Source: an uncultured SAR86 cluster bacterium (GTDB taxonomy: Bacteria > Pseudomonadota > Gammaproteobacteria > Magnimaribacterales > AG-339-G14). From it: a stretch of DNA of 64,000 bases. Positions 17,242 through 26,633 of this stretch are shown here, one piece after another (positions within the stretch are counted from its first letter, which is position 1; every line of letters begins with the position of its first letter). The notes beneath the pieces were generated by a model that did not search any database, was not told the origin of the DNA, and saw only the letters and a program-made list of their open reading frames with translations. The DNA is taken from contig CACPDB010000001.1 of the NCBI GenBank assembly GCA_902632605.1, forward strand, positions 124,001-188,000. The letters are read 5' to 3'. A program made the translations under genes and the position numbers.

Positions 17242-18237
17242 TTAAAGTAAATCTTTTATATCGTTTTTCTCATCCAGAAGCTCTTGAGTAGTTAGATCAA
17301 TTTTCTCTTGGGCATAATCACTTATTGGTAAATCTTGGACAATTGAAACCTTACCATTGGCATTTGTCTTCAAAGGAAAGCCAAAGACTAAACCTTCCGG
17401 AACATTGTAGCTACCATCGCTTAAGACTGCCGCACTAAACCAGTCATCTGCAGGAGTTTCTGAAAGAGTTGCCTTTACCGTATCGATAGCAGCATTAGCC
17501 GCTGAAGTTGCAGATGAAGCTCCTCTGGCATCGATAATAGCTTTTCCACGTTGTTGTACGATTCTTAGAAAATCACTCTCAATCCAATTTTGATCATTGA
17601 TCCAACCGCTAGCCGATTCACCTTTGATTTCTGCATTGTCTAGATCAGGATACATGGTAGGACTATGGTTTCCCCATATAGTCATTTTCTTGATATCGGA
17701 GATATCTAAATCGCATTTGTTTGCTACCTGAGCTTTAGCTCTATTAGCATCTAAGGCAGTCATTGCCATCCATGTTTGAGACTCGTTGTTGCCATGCGTG
17801 CAACCAATCAAAGCATTAGTATTTGCCGGATTCCCAACAACAAGTATTTTTGCATCTGCCTTGGCATTTTCTCCCAAGGCTCTTCCTTGTTCAGTAAAAA
17901 TACCACCATTTATTTTTAATAAGTCTGCGCGTTCTTCAATTTTTTTTCCATTGATAGTTATGCCTCTTGGGATGCTACCTACCAGTAGAGCCCAATCTAT
18001 ATCTCCTGAAGCTTCATTCATATCGGAAAAGTTTTTTACAGTCCCTAGGGTATTAAAACCACAATCTTCTAATTCCATGCGAGAACCTTCAAGCCTGGAA
18101 ACAACTTGAGGTACTTCAACGAGGTTCAAATTAACTCTCACATCTGATCCAAAAGTTTCACCACTTGCCAATCTAGTCAGTAAGGCATAACCGATTTGAC
18201 CGGCAGCTCCAGTTACTAAAACGTTTAGTTCTTTCAT
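17242..18237 (-). CDS. mdh: Malate dehydrogenase
   Basis: 331 residues, LDH/MDH superfamily type II. NAD-binding motif VTGAAGQIGYAL at 8-19, the substrate loop around SIPRGITINGKKIEERADLLK, the NAD-side VVGNPANTNALI, and the catalytic His in IWGNHSPTMYPD. It interconverts malate and oxaloacetate in the TCA cycle. The segment usually reading GARPRGPGMERKDLL diverges here (SIPRG...) but keeps the Arg residues. Lies 10 bp after the thiolase-like gene on the same strand, so probably co-transcribed. Confidence 0.95.
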   Translation of the reverse strand: MKELNVLVTGAAGQIGYALLTRLASGETFGSDVRVNLNLVEVPQVVSRLEGSRMELEDCGFNTLGTVKNFSDMNEASGDIDWALLVGSIPRGITINGKKIEERADLLKINGGIFTEQGRALGENAKADAKILVVGNPANTNALIGCTHGNNESQTWMAMTALDANRAKAQVANKCDLDISDIKKMTIWGNHSPTMYPDLDNAEIKGESASGWINDQNWIESDFLRIVQQRGKAIIDARGASSATSAANAAIDTVKATLSETPADDWFSAAVLSDGSYNVPEGLVFGFPLKTNANGKVSIVQDLPISDYAQEKIDLTTQELLDEKNDIKDLL

Positions 18238-18247
18238 ATATCTTTCC

Positions 18248-19789
18248 TTAAATTAAATTAAAAATATTCTTTCCTTCTTTTTGAAAAACGGATACTTTGG
18301 CATCCAACATCTCATTTTTAATCATGCTATTCAGAAGAATCTCATCTTTTTCGCTATTGGCAATAAATCTTTTTCCGTCTTCTAAAGTTCCGACTATTAA
18401 TGCAAATTCTAAACCTTTTCTTCCATTGATGACGGTATAAGTATCTATCTTTCCATTACCTGAAGGCGTTTCCGTGAAATTTTGAATGGCTTTTGAGTTG
18501 ATATCCTTTTGAATGGAACTGTTATTTATTTTTTCAAAAGGTTTAGCTGGGATTGTCGACATGACAAGAGCTGCATGTTTGGTGATAAACCATGAATTTG
18601 CAGTAAGCAATCCATAAGTTTGAGGTTTTTTTCTGAGCTGTCTTACCATTTCTGTAGTTGAAAACATCGTGTATGAATTTCCAGGGCCTCCAAAGTAGGG
18701 TAAACCTCCCGTAACCGTTAAATCTTTCTTTTTTTCCGGAATACCCAATTCTTTTTTTGCAATTTGTACTGCTGAAGGGAAACAAGAATACAAATCAAAG
18801 TGTTTTATGTCGGAGAAAGAAATTTCAGCTTGATCCAAAGATTGATTTACACAAGTTTTGATTGCAGGGGAAGAATGAAAATCAGGTCTTTCAGTAACGT
18901 TCCAAATATCATTGAGAATAGAGCAACCATGAACATATACTCTTTTATTTTCTACTACGTTTAGTTCATCAGCTTTACTTTGTGACATTAAGATAAAAGC
19001 AGATGCCATATTTACTCGAATGACCGAATTTAAATATTTTGTATAGGGAAAACCAACCATTCGATTGTTTGACGTTTCTTCTGCGATCTCTGATGCGCTC
19101 CGATAAGAAGGAAACCAAGAATAAGGGTTTTTAGATGCAATCTTGCTGAATTCGCTAAATAAGGCGCTACATTCACTAAGATGAATAGCCGCTGTTTTTT
19201 TCTCTTCTTTTCTCAATGCTTGAGCAAAAAGAGGGTATACATTTGTTGGCAAATCCATTCCATGTAACTTTTCGTGATCTGAAAAACCAATATCATTATT
19301 GCCTATCATCTCCGGTGAGCCTCCTGGCTCATCAAGCCAATCCAATGACATGCCGGCTTTTAACTTCGCAATCATTGTTTGAAGAGCTTCACCACCACTA
19401 AGCAAAGCGCAATCTGTTTCCCCAGTGGAAATTTTAATTAGAGCATCCTCCAACAAGACTTGAGGGCTATTACCGCCCATCGGCGCATAAACTTCATTTT
19501 TTGCTGAGATATTTAGTTTATTAGCGAGGGTTCTTGGAAAATTTGAATATTGAAAATTTGATTGGTTGGTAGCGGTAAGAAAATCTACAGTAAATCTAAC
19601 TACACCCATATAATCAATGTGGTTATTCAATTCTTTGATACCAGAGTCTTGAATCGCATGCTCACAGGCTTTTGCAAGTAGCTCTTGAGGGTTTAGCCCA
19701 TCTTCTTTGGATCTATCAACCAAGTCACCGACACCAACGATGACAGGAGCTCTTTTATCAATTTTTTTATTTTGCTTACGTTCTGACAA
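18248..19789 (-). CDS. Thiolase-like protein type 1 (SCP-x-related) without the thiolase Cys
   Basis: 513 residues. Thiolase fold segments are clear (PVIVGVGDLVDRSK, DCALLSGGEAL, FDLYSCFPSAVQIAKKELG, TVTGGLPYFGGPGNSYTM), and the last 110 residues form the additional C-terminal domain of this subgroup. By alignment to the nucleophile region xCGSG of true thiolases this protein reads GGNSP, so the Cys is replaced by Gly; the GHP motif is also replaced by GGPG. Classical condensation or thiolysis is therefore doubtful, and CoA-ester binding or a different chemistry is more likely. Divergent from the MFE-2-type dehydrogenase, with 58 bp between. Confidence 0.85.
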   Translation of the reverse strand: MSERKQNKKIDKRAPVIVGVGDLVDRSKEDGLNPQELLAKACEHAIQDSGIKELNNHIDYMGVVRFTVDFLTATNQSNFQYSNFPRTLANKLNISAKNEVYAPMGGNSPQVLLEDALIKISTGETDCALLSGGEALQTMIAKLKAGMSLDWLDEPGGSPEMIGNNDIGFSDHEKLHGMDLPTNVYPLFAQALRKEEKKTAAIHLSECSALFSEFSKIASKNPYSWFPSYRSASEIAEETSNNRMVGFPYTKYLNSVIRVNMASAFILMSQSKADELNVVENKRVYVHGCSILNDIWNVTERPDFHSSPAIKTCVNQSLDQAEISFSDIKHFDLYSCFPSAVQIAKKELGIPEKKKDLTVTGGLPYFGGPGNSYTMFSTTEMVRQLRKKPQTYGLLTANSWFITKHAALVMSTIPAKPFEKINNSSIQKDINSKAIQNFTETPSGNGKIDTYTVINGRKGLEFALIVGTLEDGKRFIANSEKDEILLNSMIKNEMLDAKVSVFQKEGKNIFNLI

Positions 19790-19847
19790 GATGTAATATT
19801 ACCGACTTGAATTAATCAAATGCATATTAAATAACAAGGAGAACTAA

Positions 19848-20756
19848 ATGACTATTAATTTTGATGGAAAAGTTGCCATTGTAACTGGAGCTGGTGGCGG
19901 ATTAGGAAGATGTCATGCTTTAGATTTAGCAAAGAGAGGGGCTAAGGTTGTTGTGAACGATCTTGGTGGAAACGTAGATGGTTCTGATGATGGTTCTTTA
20001 TCGGCAGCAGAAAAAGTTGTAGAGGAAATTAAAGCAGCAGGTGGAGAAGCAATGGCGAATGGAGCAAGTGTTACTGATGTTGCTCAAGTCGAGGAAATGG
20101 TTAAACAAACTATGGATGCTTACGGCAGAATAGATATCTTAATTAATAATGCCGGAATCCTTAGAGATAAATCTTTTTCAAAAGTTACTGATGAGGATTT
20201 TCGTATGGTCTTAGAAGTTCATTTAATGGGAACAGTAAACTGTACAAAAGCAGTTTGGGAAATTATGAAAGAACAGAATTATGGCAGAATTGTTGTGACT
20301 TCATCATCCAGTGGTTTGTATGGAAATTTTGGACAAACGAATTACGGTGCAGCAAAAATGGGCGTTGTTGGTTTAATCAATACCCTTAAACTAGAAGGTG
20401 CTAAATACAACATCAAATGTAATGCTCTTGCACCTGTTGCAGGAACTCGAATGACAGAAGATTTGATGCCTGGAGAAGTTTTAGATCAGATACAACCTGA
20501 TCATGTAACCCCAGCAGTAACCTACATGGTCTCTGAAGATGCGCCGACAGGAGTTATTATGTCAGCTGGCGCTGGAGTTTTTGCAAGAGTTTTTCTGCAT
20601 GAAACTATGGGCGTTAACTTAGGTACTGGTGAAGACATGACCGCAGAAAATGTTGCAGAGAAATGGGACGAAATCTCTGATATGAAAGATGCAAGACCTT
20701 GTTACCAGGGCGGCGAACAATCGCAAAAAATCTTTGAATTGATAATGAAAGGCTAA
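19848..20756 (+). CDS. MFE-2-type 3-hydroxyacyl-CoA dehydrogenase (SDR)
   Basis: 302-residue short-chain dehydrogenase. Cofactor motif TGAGGGLGR near residue 12, the long NDLGGNVDGSDDG insertion typical of the dehydrogenase domain of peroxisomal multifunctional enzyme 2, NNAGILRD, the catalytic Ser and YGAAK motif. The C-terminal extension after about 250 is also typical. It probably oxidises (3R)-hydroxyacyl-CoA to the ketoacyl-CoA with NAD. A good ribosome site (AAGGAG) precedes the ATG. It could work with the Lva-like module or with the divergent thiolase-like protein. Confidence 0.88.
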   Translation: MTINFDGKVAIVTGAGGGLGRCHALDLAKRGAKVVVNDLGGNVDGSDDGSLSAAEKVVEEIKAAGGEAMANGASVTDVAQVEEMVKQTMDAYGRIDILINNAGILRDKSFSKVTDEDFRMVLEVHLMGTVNCTKAVWEIMKEQNYGRIVVTSSSSGLYGNFGQTNYGAAKMGVVGLINTLKLEGAKYNIKCNALAPVAGTRMTEDLMPGEVLDQIQPDHVTPAVTYMVSEDAPTGVIMSAGAGVFARVFLHETMGVNLGTGEDMTAENVAEKWDEISDMKDARPCYQGGEQSQKIFELIMKG

Positions 20757-21667
20757 GGCTCACCAGCCCTTTCATAATCAACTTCAACTTTATAAATCTC
20801 TCCAGTTTTGTTTTCTTTGCAAAACTGGGGATTCGAAGATTCGGCAGTCAAAATATAAAGTTCTTTTTCGTCTTTGCCCCCTAACATGCATGCATAAGCA
20901 GGCTGAGGAGTTGCAATTCGATCAGTAATTTTTCCTCCTTTCTTGTATCTAATCACTTCTGCAGTTGTCGGAGAAGCAACCCAAATTCCATTATCTGAAT
21001 CCAAACATATGCCATCTGGTATAGGAAAAGGGGTACGGTTTGATTCCTTTAGAGGAATATTCAGAAACCTAATAATGCTCGTTATTATTTTAAAGTGAAG
21101 GGGCATGACTCTAGCCCAAATGGTTCTATGAGACAATCCACCAGATTCATTAATTTGAAAGGAAGTTAAATTTCCTCCAAACGTCTCTCCAACAATTAAT
21201 TCTTTACCATCTGATGAAATGACCGTTCCATTTGGAAAGAGTAGGCCATCAGCACATATTTTTGTCTCTCCTTCTTGTGTTACAGAGATCAAGCAAGTTT
21301 TATGAATTTTGCCTTCAACACTATCTGTCCCAAAGTTTCCTACATAAGCAGTTCCATTTTTGGCAACGACCATATCATTACATTGGTAAGGAGTAAGATG
21401 TGACATATCGGCATGAACGGAAAGCTCTCCGTCTTTAAGTTTCATGAGCTTTCGATCAAGCATAGAAACAATAATCAAACTCCCATCCGGCAACCAACCA
21501 AGCCCAGAGGGTTGTTCTGGTATTTCTGCGAGAGTAGATAGATTTCCAGAAGCATCAAGATTATGGACTTTATAACCATGCATATCTGAAAACCATAACT
21601 TATTTTCATGCCATCTTGGACCTTCTAAAAAATGAAAACCGTCTGCAACTTTTACCAAATTATCCAT
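20753..21667 (-). CDS. SMP-30/gluconolactonase family protein
   Basis: 304-residue six-bladed beta-propeller lactonase. Family signatures are HFLEGPRWHENKLWFSDMHG at the N-terminus, VVAKNGTAYVGNFG and LLFPNGTVISSDGKELIVGE (Asn and Asp ligands of the divalent metal), and FPIPDGICLDSDNGIWVASP. Substrate unknown; relatives hydrolyse sugar lactones or act as a drp35-type lactonase. Last gene of nrdA-nrdB-gdpD-smp30, overlapping the phosphodiesterase gene by 8 bp; its 3' end overlaps the convergent SDR by 4 bp. Confidence 0.87.
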   Translation of the reverse strand: MDNLVKVADGFHFLEGPRWHENKLWFSDMHGYKVHNLDASGNLSTLAEIPEQPSGLGWLPDGSLIIVSMLDRKLMKLKDGELSVHADMSHLTPYQCNDMVVAKNGTAYVGNFGTDSVEGKIHKTCLISVTQEGETKICADGLLFPNGTVISSDGKELIVGETFGGNLTSFQINESGGLSHRTIWARVMPLHFKIITSIIRFLNIPLKESNRTPFPIPDGICLDSDNGIWVASPTTAEVIRYKKGGKITDRIATPQPAYACMLGGKDEKELYILTAESSNPQFCKENKTGEIYKVEVDYERAGEP

Positions 21668-22418
21668 TTCTTTTTTCTTTTATTACTTTCATCAATTTTT
21701 TAGGATTATCAGTGATAATTGCATCTACACCAAGCTCTATTAAATCTCGCATGTATTTCTTGTTATTCACAGTCCATGCGATGCAGTACTTACCTTCCTC
21801 CTTAAATTTTTTGATTAAATTCATACTTTTTTTTGAATCGATATGCTGACTGATACCAAACGATTTACTTTTTTCTAAAAAAGAGCTTATCTTTTTATAA
21901 TCGTAATCAAAAAAAGCAGGGATGATGCTCAGTGTTGCAGGGATATCAAATCTCTTGATTAAACTCTTCACAATGTTTGGGTAAAAACCCAAAAAATGAG
22001 TATTTAGTTTTGAAATAGCACCGGCTTCAAACATCTCATTCAATTCATTAAAACTAATTTTACTTGGCTTTATTTCAACAAAAATTTTCGAATTTTCCGG
22101 TTTACAATCAAACGCTTCTTTAAGTTGAGGTATATATGTATTTGCAAACTTTTTTGAACGAGAGCTGCCTACGTCTACGCTTTTTAAAGAAGCAAGAGTT
22201 TCTTGCGAGATTGTATATTCGCTTTCACTGACCCTTGCAAGACTATCATCATGAATACAGATCAACCGTTTGTCTTTTGTCTCTCTGACATCAAGCTCGA
22301 CAGCGTCAACTCCTTGTTCCCAAGCTTTGATATATGCTGGAAGTGTATTTTCGGGAGCTTCCATCGAAGCTCCACGATGCGCAACTATTAAAGGATAGTT
22401 CTTTTTTTTTAGTCCCAA
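21660..22418 (-). CDS. Glycerophosphodiester phosphodiesterase
   Basis: 252-residue GDPD-type TIM barrel. Catalytic residues are visible: [16 protein letters not shown] (His and the metal-binding Glu), [27 protein letters not shown] (ELD metal ligands and second His), and the end motif [12 protein letters not shown]. It has no signal peptide, so it is a cytosolic UgpQ-like enzyme releasing glycerol-3-phosphate from glycerophosphodiesters. Overlaps nrdB by 10 bp and the SMP-30 gene by 8 bp. Confidence 0.92.
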   Translation of the reverse strand: MGLKKKNYPLIVAHRGASMEAPENTLPAYIKAWEQGVDAVELDVRETKDKRLICIHDDSLARVSESEYTISQETLASLKSVDVGSSRSKKFANTYIPQLKEAFDCKPENSKIFVEIKPSKISFNELNEMFEAGAISKLNTHFLGFYPNIVKSLIKRFDIPATLSIIPAFFDYDYKKISSFLEKSKSFGISQHIDSKKSMNLIKKFKEEGKYCIAWTVNNKKYMRDLIELGVDAIITDNPKKLMKVIKEKRNG

Positions 22419-23632
22419 CTCAAAGCGCCACCAGTCTGGTATTCAATGACGCGAGTTTCAAAGAAATTCTTTTCTTTACGCAAGTCCATGATTTCAGACA
22501 TCCAGGGAAAAGGATTAGTTGCATTAGGAAATTCTTCTTCAAGTCCAATTTGGGTAAGTCTTCGGTTTGCAATGAATTTTAGATAGTCAGCCATGCTTTC
22601 AGCATTCATTCCTAAAATACCACTTGGCATCGTATCTTCGGCATATTCAATTTCCAATTGTGTGCCTTGTAAAATCATATTTTTTGCCTCTGTTTGCATT
22701 TCTTCATCCCATAGTTGAGGATTTTCTAATTTGATCTGATTAATCATATCGATACCGAAATTAACATGCATAGACTCATCTCTTAAAATATACTGAAATT
22801 GTTCTGCAGTACCAGTCATTTTATTCCTATTGCCCATTGAGAGTATCTGCGTAAAACCACAGTAAAAGAAAATTCCTTCTAGTACACAATAAAAAGCAAT
22901 AAGATTTCTTAACAAGGTCTTGTCATCTTCTATCGTTCCAGTTTTAAAGTTTTGGTCGGACAAGAATTGTGTGAAAGGAAGAGCCCAAGCAGCCTTTCGT
23001 GCAACTGAAGGAACTTCTTTATACATGTTGAATATTTCACCCTCATCCATTCCTAACGATTCAATAACATATTGATATGCATGAGTATGAATAGCCTCTT
23101 CAAGTGCTTGCCTAAGAAGATATTGTCTACACTCAGGATTAGTAATGTGCCTGTAGATGGATAAAACAATATTATTTGCCACTAGAGAGTCTGCAGTTGA
23201 GAAGAAGCCAAGATTCCTCATAACTATTCTTCTTTCGTCTTCAGTTAGACCATTTGGATCTTTCCAAAGGGCAACATCTGCAGTCATATTAATTTCTTGA
23301 GGCATCCAATGATTGGCACTTCCATCAAGATATTTTTGCCATGCCCAATCATATTTAAAAGGCACTAATTGGTTTACGTCGGCTCTGCAATTTATCATTT
23401 GCTTTTGATCGACGTCTACTCTTCCAGCTGCTCCTTCTAGATCCTTCATACCAGCATCAATGTCTAGATTATCCAATGCTTGCGATACGTCAGAAATAAA
23501 ATTTGTGCTTGGAGCAGTATTTTTCTCCTCTACCTGATTAGTTCTTACTTCAGGTTTTACCTCATGTTTCGTTACAGGTGGCGATACCGTCTTTTGTTTT
23601 TCTTCTGAGTTAAAATCATCCCAAGTTAACAT
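22409..23632 (-). CDS. nrdB: Ribonucleotide reductase class Ia, beta subunit
   Basis: 407 residues from ATG 23632, chosen because AAGGAGG lies 7 bases upstream and homology starts at MLTWDDFN; the frame is open 75 bases further. A low-complexity linker (about 10-75) precedes the ferritin-like di-iron fold with ligand motifs in [16 protein letters not shown] and [12 protein letters not shown]. The C-terminal residues that dock to NrdA are present (GGALSWD). It supplies the tyrosyl radical for dNTP synthesis. Follows nrdA by 19 bp. Confidence 0.95.
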   Translation of the reverse strand: MLTWDDFNSEEKQKTVSPPVTKHEVKPEVRTNQVEEKNTAPSTNFISDVSQALDNLDIDAGMKDLEGAAGRVDVDQKQMINCRADVNQLVPFKYDWAWQKYLDGSANHWMPQEINMTADVALWKDPNGLTEDERRIVMRNLGFFSTADSLVANNIVLSIYRHITNPECRQYLLRQALEEAIHTHAYQYVIESLGMDEGEIFNMYKEVPSVARKAAWALPFTQFLSDQNFKTGTIEDDKTLLRNLIAFYCVLEGIFFYCGFTQILSMGNRNKMTGTAEQFQYILRDESMHVNFGIDMINQIKLENPQLWDEEMQTEAKNMILQGTQLEIEYAEDTMPSGILGMNAESMADYLKFIANRRLTQIGLEEEFPNATNPFPWMSEIMDLRKEKNFFETRVIEYQTGGALSWD

Positions 23633-23651
23633 AATATTCCTCCTTATGAAT

Positions 23652-26468
23652 TTACTGACATGCCTCGCAGTCAGGATCGTCAATGGAACATGCTTCTGGC
23701 TGATCATAGGTTTTAGGTTCAGTCTTTACAGCATTGAGCTCCATATTGGTTATTGTTGATTTTTCGGTTGTTGTGGCACTTCTTGATCTTAGATAGTAAG
23801 TCGTTTTCAAACCTCTTAACCATGCCATTCGGTACATAACATCGAGTTTCTTACCGTTAGGCTCTGAAACATAGAGATTCAATGACTGACTCTGATCTAT
23901 CCATTTTTGTCTTCTGCTTGCTGCTTCAATTAACCACTTGGGCTCTACCTCAAAAGAGGTAGCGAACAGCTTCTTAATGTCTTCTGGTACTCTGGCTATA
24001 GTTTCTAAGCTTCCGTTGAGGTTCTTAAGATCGTAAACCATAACCTCATCCCACATATCTATTTCTTTAAGCGCATCAACTAGATGCATGTTTATGACAG
24101 TAAACTCTCCAGAGAGATTTGATTTCACAAACAGGTTTGAATAGGTAGGTTCGATTGATTGAGTTAAACCTGTGATATTGGCAATCGTTGCTGTTGGTGC
24201 TATTGCCATAGTATTTGAGTTTCTCATCCCTTGAGTTTTTACTTTTTCTCTGAGAGCGTCCCAGTCAAGACGAGTTGTCTTATCAACCTCGATGTAATCT
24301 TTACCTCTTTGTTTTTCAAGAATTTCAATTGAGTCGAGCGGCAATATTCCTTGACTCCAAAGAGAACCCTCATAAGAAGAGTAAGAACCCCTTTCTTTGG
24401 CTAAATCAGAAGATGCGTTAATTGCCATATAGCTCACTAACTCCATTGACTCATCTGCAAAATCAACTGCCGCTTCTGACGCGTAAGGTATTTTCTTAAT
24501 GTAAAGCGCATCTTGAAAACCCATAATTCCCATGCCTATAGGTCTGTGCTTAAAGTTAGAGTTTTCTGCCTGAGGCACCGCGTAGTAATTTATGTCTATC
24601 ACGTTATCAAGCATTCTTATTGCTGTGGTTACATTTTTTTCGAGCTTCTCTTTGTCTAGGTTTCCTTCTGCATCAAGATGATTAGGAATGTTTATTGAAC
24701 CTAAGTTACAGACTGCAATTTCATCATTTGAAGTATTAAGAGTAATTTCTGTACATAGGTTTGATGAATGTATTACCCCAGTATGTTGTTGCGGAGATCT
24801 GAGATTACAAGCGTCTTTAAAGGTTATCCAAGGATGACCGGTTTCAAAAAGCATGGACAATATTTTTCGCCATAATTCTTCCGCTTCCACTTCTTTGTAA
24901 GCTTTAAGCTTTCCTTCCTGAGCAAGCTTTTCATATTCTTCATACTTTTCTTTGAATGCTTCTCCAGAAAGATCGTGTAATTCAGGTGTTTCGTTTGGAG
25001 TGAAGAGGGTCCACTTTTTCCCTTCAAACACTCTTTCCATGAAAAGATCTGGAACCCAATTGGCAGTATTCATATCGTGAGTTCTTCTTCTATCGTCCCC
25101 AGTATTTTTTCTCAGCTCAACAAATTCTTCGATATCCAGATGCCAAGTTTCTAGGTACGCACAAACAGCTCCCTTTCTTTTTCCGCCTTGATTTACAGCA
25201 ACCGCTGTATCGTTGACTACTTTTAAAAACGGAACAACCCCTTGGGATTTCCCGTTTGTGCCTTTGATATGGGCTCCCATTCCTCTTACGGGTGTCCAGT
25301 CATTACCTAGACCGCCCGCCCATTTTGAAAGCATGGCATTATCTTGAAGTGCGCCATAAATTCCATGCAAGTCATCAGGGACAGTAGTCAAATAGCATGA
25401 AGACAATTGAGAATGCATGGTTCCTGCATTGAATAGGGTAGGCGTTGAACTCATATAATCGAATGAAGACAGCAACTCGTAGAATTCTAGGGCTCGTTGT
25501 TCTCTGTTTTCCTCGTTTAGTGCTAAGCCCATTGCGACTCTCATAAAGAATACTTGTGGAAGTTCAAATCTTATTTCATTTGAGTGAATGAAATACCTAT
25601 CGTATAGAGTTTGAATCCCCAGGTAGGAGAAAAGTAAGTCATTTTCTGGACTCATCGCTTTACCGAGTATGTCTAAATCGTAGTTCGCTAACTCTGGGTT
25701 AAGAAGTTCTAAATCAATTCCTTTTTTTATAAATGCTTTTAAAGCTTCAGGGTAGAGATTTGACATTTCCTCATGAGTTGCGTTCTCTGTTATCTCTAGG
25801 AAAGAAAGAGCTTCTGACCTTAGACTATCTAATAGAATTCGCGCTGTTGCAAAAGTATAGTTTGGCTCCACTTCAACGAGTGAACGCGCGGAGAGCACCA
25901 ATGCCTCTTTTACTTCATGTTCTGGCGCTCCTTCATAAAGGTTTTTGTTTGCTTCTGAAATAATTTTTTCACTGTCTGTTCCTTCTAGACCGTTGCATGC
26001 TTCTTTCGCAATGACCTCAATTCTTTCAGAAGTTTCAAGCTTCTCCTTTTCTGGACGATCGTGAATATGAGTTTCTATTGCTCTTTGGTTTGCTCTCTCA
26101 GCACGATATAAAACATATTCTCTTGCAACCTTGTGTTCTTCAGAGCGCATCAAAGCCAGTTCTACCTGATCTTGAATTTCTTCTATATGTATAGTTCCGC
26201 CAGATGGCATTCTCTTTCTAAAGATATCTTCAACTTGACTACTTAAAGCCGATACTCTGCTATGAACGCTTGAAGAAGCTGCTGCAGCACTAGTATGTAC
26301 AGCAAGAAAGGCTTTTGTAATAGCAATTTCTATTTTAGAACCATCAAAATCAACTACAGAACCATTTCTCTTAATAATCCTTAGTTGACCTGGTGAAACC
26401 ATAGTTTTTTTTGGTTCCGATTGAACTGATTCTTGATTCTTCTCTTCTATTGTTCCTGTTGTTTCCAA
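23652..26468 (-). CDS. nrdA: Ribonucleotide reductase class Ia, alpha subunit
   Basis: 938 residues, longer than E. coli NrdA (761). An N-terminal ATP-cone (about 28-120, from [22 protein letters not shown]) gives allosteric activity control by ATP/dATP. The catalytic barrel includes [20 protein letters not shown] with the active-site Cys region, VCNLGSIN and [12 protein letters not shown]. The shuttle cysteine pair is at the C-terminus (DDPDCEACQ). It reduces NDPs to dNDPs with NrdB. Tandem NrdR boxes lie 40-90 bp upstream. Confidence 0.96.
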   Translation of the reverse strand: METTGTIEEKNQESVQSEPKKTMVSPGQLRIIKRNGSVVDFDGSKIEIAITKAFLAVHTSAAAASSSVHSRVSALSSQVEDIFRKRMPSGGTIHIEEIQDQVELALMRSEEHKVAREYVLYRAERANQRAIETHIHDRPEKEKLETSERIEVIAKEACNGLEGTDSEKIISEANKNLYEGAPEHEVKEALVLSARSLVEVEPNYTFATARILLDSLRSEALSFLEITENATHEEMSNLYPEALKAFIKKGIDLELLNPELANYDLDILGKAMSPENDLLFSYLGIQTLYDRYFIHSNEIRFELPQVFFMRVAMGLALNEENREQRALEFYELLSSFDYMSSTPTLFNAGTMHSQLSSCYLTTVPDDLHGIYGALQDNAMLSKWAGGLGNDWTPVRGMGAHIKGTNGKSQGVVPFLKVVNDTAVAVNQGGKRKGAVCAYLETWHLDIEEFVELRKNTGDDRRRTHDMNTANWVPDLFMERVFEGKKWTLFTPNETPELHDLSGEAFKEKYEEYEKLAQEGKLKAYKEVEAEELWRKILSMLFETGHPWITFKDACNLRSPQQHTGVIHSSNLCTEITLNTSNDEIAVCNLGSINIPNHLDAEGNLDKEKLEKNVTTAIRMLDNVIDINYYAVPQAENSNFKHRPIGMGIMGFQDALYIKKIPYASEAAVDFADESMELVSYMAINASSDLAKERGSYSSYEGSLWSQGILPLDSIEILEKQRGKDYIEVDKTTRLDWDALREKVKTQGMRNSNTMAIAPTATIANITGLTQSIEPTYSNLFVKSNLSGEFTVINMHLVDALKEIDMWDEVMVYDLKNLNGSLETIARVPEDIKKLFATSFEVEPKWLIEAASRRQKWIDQSQSLNLYVSEPNGKKLDVMYRMAWLRGLKTTYYLRSRSATTTEKSTITNMELNAVKTEPKTYDQPEACSIDDPDCEACQ

Positions 26469-26510
26469 AACAATTCCTTCTTAAAAAATTAACTAAAATG
26501 GGTATAAAAA

Positions 26511-26557
26511 ACACAACATGTTGTGGTTTCTTAATAATAGGGTACAAGATAAAGGGT
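26511..26557 (-). promoter_or_regulatory. Tandem NrdR boxes upstream of nrdAB
   Basis: Box 1 (26511-26526) is ACACAACATGTTGTGG, containing a perfect 14-base palindrome and matching the NrdR consensus ACACWATATATWGTGT at nearly every position. Box 2 (26542-26557, GTACAAGATAAAGGGT) is weaker, about 11 of 16. Their starts are 31 bp apart, the three-turn spacing seen for functional NrdR box pairs. NrdR with bound (d)ATP would repress the operon here. The nrdR gene is not in the window. Confidence 0.8.
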
Positions 26558-26595
26558 TTTTAACAAAAAAGCAATACAACAATTTATGAAAATTT

Positions 26596-26615
26596 AGTGG
26601 ATAGGCTGTGTATAA
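26596..26615. promoter_or_regulatory. Two DnaA-box-like sites between nrdA and glpK
   Basis: TGTGTATAA (26607-26615) is 8/9 and AGTGGATAG (26596-26604) is 7/9 to TGTGGATAA. DnaA boxes are known upstream of E. coli nrdAB, so these may link dNTP synthesis to replication, but such matches arise easily in AT-rich DNA. Confidence 0.35.
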
Positions 26616-26633
26616 GTGTATATAAATGTGTTC

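Noticed and set aside
23633..23707. N-terminal extension of nrdB to an upstream ATG
   Set aside because: The 25 extra residues are the out-of-frame tail of nrdA, and an excellent SD sits just before ATG 23632.
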